A stretch of DNA of 64,000 bases from Costus lasius (lineage: Eukaryota; Streptophyta; Magnoliopsida; Zingiberales; Costaceae): the NCBI GenBank assembly GCA_027563935.2, contig CM050451.1:30085565-30149564 (forward strand). The letters run 5' to 3'. The position numbers and the translations under genes are program-made. Shown piece by piece: positions 56,881 to 64,000 of this stretch. Each line of letters opens with the position of its first letter. Positions within the stretch are counted from its first letter, which is position 1. A model generated the notes under the pieces. It made no database searches and was not told where the DNA came from. It saw nothing but the letters and a program-made list of their open reading frames with translations.

Positions 56881-57811
56881 ATGTTTATGTGTTGCACGAG
56901 ATTTTGCAGCTCCCAGTGCTTTGGCCAAGCCGGGTTAGACCATATTGGTCACTACTGAATATGCTGGACAACTAGGTTAATTAAGTATGGTGTGTTTAGT
57001 TGCTTTAAAATATATGTGTTTAATTGGGTTAGAGTAAAACTCTAGAACCTGAGTTTGTGAACATGAGTTTGTTATATGCTAGTGTGTACATCTGACTGTT
57101 TATATGATTTCTGTTTCTTTATTTTGTTATATGTTGACATAATATTCTTGTTAAAGATTTTTAAAAATAATCTGCCTATATTTTTGAGTGTATGTTATGG
57201 ATGGTCGATTTAGACTATCCACTCACTGGGCTGTGTAGCTCACCCCTCATTATTTTCAGGCATAGAGTAGGGGCGCATTTCATGAGTAACATTGGCGTGG
57301 ATATTATGTTTGCTGCTTAAGAACTTTTATGCTAAAATTTTCTGGGGCCGGTTGTGGCTAAACCATATGATTTATATGAACTATGTGAACCATGTGATGT
57401 GAACCGTGTGAACTATGTGAATTTGTGTTGCCAGATTGTGGCAGTTAACTGAGTTTGATTTTTGTGTCACCGCGGGCTTCAGCCTGGTTTCGGTGTTTGG
57501 TGTCAGTTTATAAAAATCGATTTTGTGGATTTGTTTTGAAATTGAAGTTGATGTGTATTTTTGCAATCGGTTTTGATACAACTGTAACTTGCATATGTCT
57601 AGTGCAAGTATTGCGTGGTGGCAGGTACCCTTACGAGATTTATGAGATTTGAGTTTTGTGAATTTGTGTGTATGGATTTATGGAAATTTTTCAGATCGTG
57701 TTTTCTTGAACTCGGTTTTACCTAGCATATGATCGATCTTATATGAAACATCCTGTATCATTTGTGAATTGTGCCATTTGTTTGGGGTTAAGAATGTGGG
57801 ATGTTACAGAA

Positions 57812-57825
57812 TGGTATCAGAGGAG
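57812..57825 (+). other. Primer-binding site of the chromovirus
   Basis: TGGTATCAGAGGAG, 3 bp after the LTR end. The first 11 bases match the initiator Met tRNA complement used by many plant gypsy elements. Confidence 0.85.
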
Positions 57826-57951
57826 TTGGCTAGCTAAAACTTAGTTTGGGGGAAAACATGTTTGTGTATTGCTAGACACCTAATAGGTTTATGATTGTTT
57901 TCCTGACTATGATATGTGTGTGACTATGATATGCGTGTGTAGGCATTTAAG

Positions 57952-60900
57952 ATGGTGCGAACCAGAGGAAATGCTAGTGATGAGGGCGAGCAGACCCCGA
58001 ACCTCACGAGAACTCTTGAGGCTCTGACTGGCATGGTTCAGCAACAAGGTGCTATGATAGAGAGGCAAGCTCAGATGCTGCAGCAGCAGCAGACTCAGCA
58101 CCAAGAAGCACAACAGCAGCTTTTGCAGCAGCTGACTCAAGAGAGACCCCAGACTACTACTCGGGCAGTGGGGGATGACTCTCAGGAGGGCGCTCACAGG
58201 CGCTATGCTTCACTTGTGAGTGAATTCCAGAAACTGGGTCCCAGCTCTTTTTATGGGGGCTCAGAATCCAGTAATGCAGAGAACTGGCAGTTGTGCTTGG
58301 AAAAGATTTTCCAAGTCATGGGCTGCGCAGATGAGGATAAGTTATGTCTGACCACCTACATGATGCGTGCTGACGCAGATGAGTGGTGGAAAGGCGTGGT
58401 GAGATTGGCCGAAGAAAGACATGAGACTGTAGATTGGCCTTACTTCTTGTCTCGATTTAACGAGAAGTACTTCCCAGATAGCTTGGTTGAGGACCGAGAG
58501 GTGGAATTTATTCATCTGGAGCAGGGTGATATGACAGTGGACCAGTATGAATTACAGTTCACGAAATTGGGAAAGTATGCTCCTCACCTGATAAATACTG
58601 AAAAGAGGAGAGCTACTAAGTTTCTCAGAGGTCTCAGATGGGACATTAGAGAGCAGGTTGGTGCTCAACACTTGGAGACCTATGTTGAAACTGTTGGGCG
58701 AGCGCGTACCATTGAGAGGTATATATCTGAGAGGAGTTCTCATGTTGCCGTGACAGTAGTTCCTGCAACTGAGGCGGCGGTTCCTCAGTATGGCAGTGGC
58801 GGCAAGGGTAAGAAGTACCCTAGGCATAAAGATTATAAGAAGAGCAGGTATAAGCCTTACTCCTACAAGGCACCGCAGCAGTCCAGGGATGCCAGGGATG
58901 TAAGAAACGGTATCACTTGTAGTTATTGTGGGCTCAAGGGACACCTAGTGAAAGACTGCCATAGGAAGAATGGTGTATGCTTCAGGTGTAAGAAACCAGG
59001 GCACATGGCTAAGGACTGCAAAGAACCTGAGATGCAACCTAGAGGCGCAGATAAGCCTACAGTCCAGACTAGAGTGTATGCTGTGGCTGAGAAGGATACA
59101 CGAGCTTCCCGATCCGTCGTGGAAGGTACTTTATTCGTATTTGATCAGTTAGCCCGCATATTATTTGACCCTGGTGCAAATTTATCTTTTGTATCTGTTA
59201 AGTTTGCTGCATGTTTACCTGTGTTACCTAAGGTGATGAATTATGCTGTGTCTGTGAGTACTCCCTTAGGAAAATCGTTATCTACAGATACTGTTTGTGC
59301 TGACTGTGTAGTACATGTAGAGGGTTATGAGTTTCTGGTAGATCTAATCCTCTTAGACATGCAAGATTATGATATCATCTTAGGAATGGATTGGTTGTCT
59401 TCCCATCATGCCTCTGTGGATTGTTTTGAGAAAGTAATCACTTTGAATTTGTTAGATGGGAATCGACTTTTTGTGAGAGGTCTAGTGTCAGACCAAGGAC
59501 CGCATGTGATATCTTTCCTGCAGGCCAGGAAATTACTTGCTAATGGGTGCAAGGGTTATCTTGCGCATGTTAAGGTGCAGGATGAGTCTACTTCTGATCT
59601 GACTCAGATGGAGGTGGTGAAAGAATTTCCTGATGTGTTCTCCGAGGAATTTTCAGGCTTGCCACCAATAAGAGAAGTAGAATTTGGCATTGAGTTGGCG
59701 CCAGGTACGGCACCTATCTCCAGAGCTCCTTATCGTATGGCTACTTCAGAGTTGGCCGAGCTTAAGAAACAACTGGAGGAATTGCTAGAGAAAGGGTATA
59801 TTCGGCCTAGTGCTTCTCCCTGGGGAGCGCCAGTGTTGTTTGTGAAGAAGAAAGATGGAACCCTGAGGATGTGTATAGACTACAGGCAACTGAACCAAGT
59901 GACTATCAAGAATAAGTATCCTCTTCCCAGAATTGATGATCTATTTGATCAATTACAGGGAGCGACAGTGTTCTCTAAGATTGATCTGAGATCAGGGTAT
60001 TATCAGCTTAGGGTCAAGGATGAGGATACATTTAAGACTGCTTTCAGGACCAGGTATGGGCATTTCGAATTTTTAGTTATGCCTTTTGGACTGACAAATG
60101 CACCTGCTGTCTTCATGGATTTGATGAACAGGGTATTCCATGAATTGCTTGACTCTTGTGTGGTAGTCTTTATAGACGATATTTTGGTATACTCACGGAC
60201 TACTTCAGATCATGTCAGTGACTTGCGCAGAGTGCTGGAGGTTCTGAGGAAGAACCGATTATATGCCAAGGCTAGTAAGTGTGAGTTCTGGCTAGAGAAG
60301 ATCAGTTTCCTTGGACATGTGATTTCTGGTCAGGGGGTGTCTGTGGATCCAGTTAAAGTGCAAGCCATTCTTAATTGGGGAAGACCGACTAGTGCTACTG
60401 AGATCAGGAGTTTTCTGGGTTTGGCAGGTTACTACCGGCGATTTGTTGAGGGATTCTCCAAGTTGGCGGGTCCTTTAACTAAATTAACCAGAAAGGAGGC
60501 TAAGTTTATTTGGGATGATAAGTGTGAAGAGAGCTTCCAGGAGCTGAAGAGAAGGTTGACTAGTACACCGATCCTCATTATTCCTAGTGATGGGGAAAGG
60601 TTTACTGTCTATACAGATGCTTCAGGCAAAGGGTTGGGTTGTGTCTTGATGCAGAAGGGTTCTGTAGTAGCCTATGCTTCGAGACAACTGAAGGAGTATG
60701 AATTGAACTACCCTACTCATGATTTAGAGTTGGCGGCCGTAGTCTTTGCTTTGAAGATATGGCGTCACTATTTGTTGGGTCAAGAGTTTGATCTGTTCAC
60801 TGATCACCAGAGTCTCAAGTATATCTTCACTCAGAAGGAGTTGAACATGAGACAGAGAAGATGGATGGAGTTGATCAAAGATTATGACTTCTCTATACAG

Positions 60901-62523
60901 TATCAGGCGGGAAAGGCCAATGTAGTAGCGGATGCTCTGAGCAGACATCCAGTTACTTCAGTAGCGGCACTACGAGTCAGTGAGTGGCGGTTACTGCAGG
61001 AGTTCAGCGATCTCAGGATCAGTGTTACTCCTAGAGTTCAGTCGGGTTATGTGGCTTTTCTCAGAGTACAGTCTGCTTTGTTGCAGAAGATCAGAGATCA
61101 GCAGTCTGTGGATCCGAGATTAGTTCAGATCAGGGATAGTCTGGTTGATGGCGCGGTTCAGGATTTTAGCCTGTCTGATGATGGTATTCTTCGGTTTCGT
61201 GGAAGGGTATGTGTCCCTGAGGAACCAAGCTTGAGGAAAGAAATATTGGAGGACAGCCATAACTCCAAATATTCTCTACATCCTGGTGTGACTAAGATGT
61301 ATCAGGACCTCAAGAAAAGTTTTTGGTGGCCGGGTATGAAGAAAGAAGTGTTTGATTTTGTCTCTAGGTGTTTAACCTGTCAGACTGTAAAGGCTGAACA
61401 TCAGAAGCCTGGTGGTTTGTTGCAGTCTCTTCCTATTCCTGAGTGGAAGTGGGAATGCATCAGTATGGATTTTGTATGTGGTTTGCCCAGAACCAGATTG
61501 GGTCATGATGCTAATTGGGTGATTGTTGATAGACTCACTAAGTCAGCCCATTTTCTTCCGATTAAGATGACTTATTCTCTAGAGAGACTGGCTAGATTAT
61601 ATATTGATGAGATAGTCAGACTGCATGGAGTTCCTGTTGATATTGTGTCTGATAGGGACTCTCGGTTTTTGTCCAGATTTTGGAAGAGCTTACAGGAAGG
61701 TTTGGGTACTAAGTTGAGTTTTAGTACAGCATACCATCCTCAGTCTGATGGCCAGACGGAGAGTACTATACAGACTCTAGAAGATTTGTTGAGAGCCTAT
61801 GTGGTTGATTGGAGTTCTGAGTGGAACCGGGATCTATCTTTGATAGAGTTTACTTATAATAATAGCTTCCACTCTAGTATTCAGATGGCTCCTTATGAGG
61901 CTTTGTATGGGAGAAGGTGTAGGACTCCCTTGTGTTGGGAGGAAACTGGTGACAGAATGATTTTGAGATCTGATGCAGTACAGGAGACTACTGATAAGGT
62001 CAGAGAGATCCGGGATAAACTGAAAATTGCTCGGGACAGACAGAAGAGTTATGCTGATGACCGTCGTCGTTCCTTGGAGTTTATGGTAGGGGATCATGTG
62101 TTCTTGAAGGTGTCACCTACTAAGGGTGTTATGAGGTTTGGCAAAAAGGGCAAGTTGAGCCCTAGGTTTGTAGGCCCTTTTGACATTATTGAGAGAATTG
62201 GTCCAGTGGCTTACCGATTGGCTTTACCTCCGGCTATGGATCATGTGCATAATGTATTCCATGTCTCTGCATTGAGGAAATATCATCCTGATCCATCTCA
62301 TGTATTGGAATTGGAACCTCTTCAGATTCAGAGTGATTTGACTTTCGAGGAAAGACCTCTCCGGGTTGTGGATAGAAAAGATAAAGTCCTGAGGAACAAG
62401 ACTATACCTTTGGTAAAGGTTATCTGGGGAAATCAGTCAGTGGAGGAGGCGACATGGGAGACTGAAGCTGATATGAGGAAATTTTATGCTTACCTCTTTG
62501 ATGATATGGATGCTGAGCTTTAG
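57952..62523 (+). CDS. Ty3/gypsy gag-pol polyprotein, intact
   Basis: 1523 aa starting [12 protein letters not shown], a usual chromovirus start. Gag is followed by two CCHC knuckles (C323-C326-H331-C336 and C343-C346-H351-C356). Protease has D406 in LFDPGA. RT has [26 protein letters not shown] and FIDD at 740-743. RNase H has D889 in YTDASGKG. Integrase has the zinc site H1103-H1110-C1140-C1143, core D1173, D1234 and E1270 (SDGQTE), then a GPY/F-type module ([21 protein letters not shown]) and a C-terminal chromodomain-like stretch ([19 protein letters not shown]). RT before integrase defines Ty3/gypsy; the tail and the 3-kb LTRs point to Tekay/Del. The reading frame is uninterrupted, so it may be active. 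Confidence 0.95.
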   Translation: MVRTRGNASDEGEQTPNLTRTLEALTGMVQQQGAMIERQAQMLQQQQTQHQEAQQQLLQQLTQERPQTTTRAVGDDSQEGAHRRYASLVSEFQKLGPSSFYGGSESSNAENWQLCLEKIFQVMGCADEDKLCLTTYMMRADADEWWKGVVRLAEERHETVDWPYFLSRFNEKYFPDSLVEDREVEFIHLEQGDMTVDQYELQFTKLGKYAPHLINTEKRRATKFLRGLRWDIREQVGAQHLETYVETVGRARTIERYISERSSHVAVTVVPATEAAVPQYGSGGKGKKYPRHKDYKKSRYKPYSYKAPQQSRDARDVRNGITCSYCGLKGHLVKDCHRKNGVCFRCKKPGHMAKDCKEPEMQPRGADKPTVQTRVYAVAEKDTRASRSVVEGTLFVFDQLARILFDPGANLSFVSVKFAACLPVLPKVMNYAVSVSTPLGKSLSTDTVCADCVVHVEGYEFLVDLILLDMQDYDIILGMDWLSSHHASVDCFEKVITLNLLDGNRLFVRGLVSDQGPHVISFLQARKLLANGCKGYLAHVKVQDESTSDLTQMEVVKEFPDVFSEEFSGLPPIREVEFGIELAPGTAPISRAPYRMATSELAELKKQLEELLEKGYIRPSASPWGAPVLFVKKKDGTLRMCIDYRQLNQVTIKNKYPLPRIDDLFDQLQGATVFSKIDLRSGYYQLRVKDEDTFKTAFRTRYGHFEFLVMPFGLTNAPAVFMDLMNRVFHELLDSCVVVFIDDILVYSRTTSDHVSDLRRVLEVLRKNRLYAKASKCEFWLEKISFLGHVISGQGVSVDPVKVQAILNWGRPTSATEIRSFLGLAGYYRRFVEGFSKLAGPLTKLTRKEAKFIWDDKCEESFQELKRRLTSTPILIIPSDGERFTVYTDASGKGLGCVLMQKGSVVAYASRQLKEYELNYPTHDLELAAVVFALKIWRHYLLGQEFDLFTDHQSLKYIFTQKELNMRQRRWMELIKDYDFSIQYQAGKANVVADALSRHPVTSVAALRVSEWRLLQEFSDLRISVTPRVQSGYVAFLRVQSALLQKIRDQQSVDPRLVQIRDSLVDGAVQDFSLSDDGILRFRGRVCVPEEPSLRKEILEDSHNSKYSLHPGVTKMYQDLKKSFWWPGMKKEVFDFVSRCLTCQTVKAEHQKPGGLLQSLPIPEWKWECISMDFVCGLPRTRLGHDANWVIVDRLTKSAHFLPIKMTYSLERLARLYIDEIVRLHGVPVDIVSDRDSRFLSRFWKSLQEGLGTKLSFSTAYHPQSDGQTESTIQTLEDLLRAYVVDWSSEWNRDLSLIEFTYNNSFHSSIQMAPYEALYGRRCRTPLCWEETGDRMILRSDAVQETTDKVREIRDKLKIARDRQKSYADDRRRSLEFMVGDHVFLKVSPTKGVMRFGKKGKLSPRFVGPFDIIERIGPVAYRLALPPAMDHVHNVFHVSALRKYHPDPSHVLELEPLQIQSDLTFEERPLRVVDRKDKVLRNKTIPLVKVIWGNQSVEEATWETEADMRKFYAYLFDDMDAEL

Positions 62524-62539
62524 AGGACTAAAGCTTTAT

Positions 62540-62552
62540 AAGGAGGGAGGAA
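62540..62552 (+). other. Polypurine tract of the chromovirus
   Basis: AAGGAGGGAGGAA directly before the 3' LTR, 16 bp after the stop codon. Confidence 0.85.
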
Positions 62553-64000
62553 TGTAAGATCCAAGGATCTTAAGTTCTGGTAAGCATTATTTTGATTTAA
62601 ATAAAATTATTGACTATGATAATTTTATGTATTGGTTGTCAAATTATAGTTAATTAACTAGAAATTTTGGTTGTTAATTTATTGTAAATAAATTAGGGAT
62701 TATTTATTTGATTGTTGGCTGATTTATGATAAATTATTATTGGTTGTTCATGATAAATTAATTAGGATTTATGGTTGTAAATTGTAAGTTAATTAATTAG
62801 AACTTATTGGTTAATTAATTAGACCTTATTGGTTAATTAATTAAATTCTTATTGGATATTAATTAAATCCTTATTGGATTTGTGTTTAAGTGAAATAATT
62901 AATTGGATATTAGATTTAAAATTCAAATTATTAGTTAAATGAATTAAGTCCTAATCGGATTAACTAATTGGATTTTAAAATTCGAATTTAGTTAGTTAAA
63001 TGGGTTAAACCTATTTGAATTAATGGGTTAATGGGTTTAAAATTTTAAAATCCAAAGTTTAAGTGGGAATTGTGCTTAGGGTAAGAGTTTTTGGCGATTT
63101 TGGCTTGAGGAAAATTGTGGGCGACGGCTTGAGAAGAAGTGGCGATTCTTGAAGAGTTTTGAGGTGATTTTCTTCATCTTCTTCCCTTGGCGATTTTTCC
63201 TTGAAGAGAAGAAATTCCTTTGGCGAGTTCTTGAAGATTTTTGGGCGACTTAAAAGCTTTAGACGATTTCTTTTGTGGAGAATTTTCGGTTTAAGAGGTG
63301 AGTGGTGTGTCTTTTCGATTCCTAGCAATTTGGTTGTATTAATTAATGAGTTAGATTGATTGGAAAGTTTTATCATGCTAAAAACCGAATTTGAGCCATT
63401 CATTTATGAAAACCGAAATTTGATATTAATCTTGATATCGTGGTTAACATGTTTACATGTGAATTGAATCTTGATATTTCTCCATGAAAAGTTAGTTTAG
63501 GGTATTTTCCATGAAAACCGAATTTAAGGCATATCTCCATGAAAACCGAATTTAGGGTAATTATTGTGTGGAGTTTAGGAAGCATTAAATCATTGATCTT
63601 GAGTATGAAATTCTTGTTAACTAAGGTGTTAATTAAGGTGTATTTTTAAATTGATATTATGTTTGAAACAGTGGGTTACATGTGTGATTTGTAAAGCAAT
63701 TATGCTTTAATTTTATGTTGATTTTTGGGGCGCATGATAAATGTTATATGTCGAATTTTATGGATGCTTGATAAATTGCCAATAATGTTATGTTGTAAAA
63801 CTCATGTTTATTTAATTAAGATCATGTAATCATGTTTGAGAACATTGGGTGATAATTTAGCAAAATTTCACTGAACTGACCAGCCTGAAATTTAAGGACT
63901 ACACAATATTCGGTGATATTCGAATATAAAACATTATGTGTTATGTTATGTGAATTCTGAACAATATGTGTGATCATGTGAATTCTGAACAATATGTGTG
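62553..64000 (+). repeat. 3' LTR of the chromovirus, partial
   Basis: It matches 54756-56203 base for base as far as I can read; the remaining 1.6 kb and the right target duplication lie beyond the window. Confidence 0.93.

Larger units (their letters stand above)
54756..57808 (+). repeat. 5' LTR of the chromovirus
   Basis: AT-rich U3-like first 500 bp, then internal tandem repeats: 28-bp units at 56153-56245 and units of 77-78 bp at 56593-56880. Small ORFs inside it (55262-55606 and 55603-55788, minus) recur identically in the 3' LTR and are not genes. Confidence 0.92.
54756..64000 (+). mobile_element. Tekay/Del-type Ty3/gypsy chromovirus, 3' LTR running off the window
   Basis: 5' LTR 54756-57808 (3053 bp, TGTAA...TTACA), primer site at 57812, polyprotein 57952-62523, polypurine tract 62540-62552, and the first 1448 bp of the 3' LTR. 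The shared LTR part aligns without indels (offset 7797), and I see no substitution, so it is young. Left flank GCTAA (54751-54755) is the candidate target duplication. Confidence 0.92.

Noticed and set aside
1..64000. CRISPR array, prokaryotic defence genes, rRNA or genuine tRNA genes
   Set aside because: The tandem repeats seen are contiguous minisatellites without spacers, the tRNA-like pieces lack full cloverleaves, and all coding content is plant retrotransposon.

Overview
The window is repeat-dense plant nuclear DNA. I find no host gene, no rRNA or tRNA gene and nothing bacterial. Almost all of it is LTR retrotransposons, several nested in one another, so the setting is probably heterochromatic or pericentromeric in an angiosperm with a large genome. 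The species cannot be told from the sequence.

Six copies (here C1 to C6) belong to one Ty1/copia family. They have LTRs of about 1.7 kb (TGTTGG...CA), an initiator-Met primer site (TGGTATCAGAGC), a leader of about 1.8 kb, and a single gag-pol ORF of 1293 aa in the order gag, protease, integrase, RT, RNase H. The LTR start and the protein style fit the Angela/BARE lineage. C5 (38189-47316) is complete, with an AGACA target duplication on both sides, an open ORF and LTRs in which I see no difference. C2 (plus strand) has an intact ORF but a cut 3' LTR. C1, C3 and C4 (minus strand) are decayed or truncated. C6 is cut early in gag.

Layout: 1-1438 is the 5' end of a minus-strand Ty3/gypsy element. 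1837-2166 is a 66-bp minisatellite. 2274-3816 is a deleted Athila/Tat-like element. 3817-4756 is an LTR of a second, diverged Angela-like family. 4757-34258 is the block C1-C2-C3-C4, which can be explained by C2 nesting in C1, C3 nesting in the 3' LTR of C4, and one later deletion across a 3-bp microhomology at 20180-20182. 34259-38188 and 47322-50536 are the two halves of a minus-strand Athila/Tat-like element that seems to lack pol, split by C5. 50537-54156 is C6. 54157-54752 holds three copies of a tRNA-derived SINE-like sequence arranged as back-to-back inverted repeats. 54756-64000 is a young Tekay/Del-type chromovirus with 3053-bp LTRs and an intact 1523-aa polyprotein; its 3' LTR runs off the window.

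The most notable observations are the triple inverted SINE array (a perfect 404-bp palindrome plus a third arm); a pair of similar RNA hairpins in every copia leader, related by compensatory base changes; a tRNA-like segment present in four of the six copia leaders and absent in two; a candidate spliced leader intron just upstream of copia gag; a 63-bp tandem amplification that carries the Athila/Tat primer-binding site; and two Athila LTRs that stop at the same base, each abutting a different Angela-type LTR.
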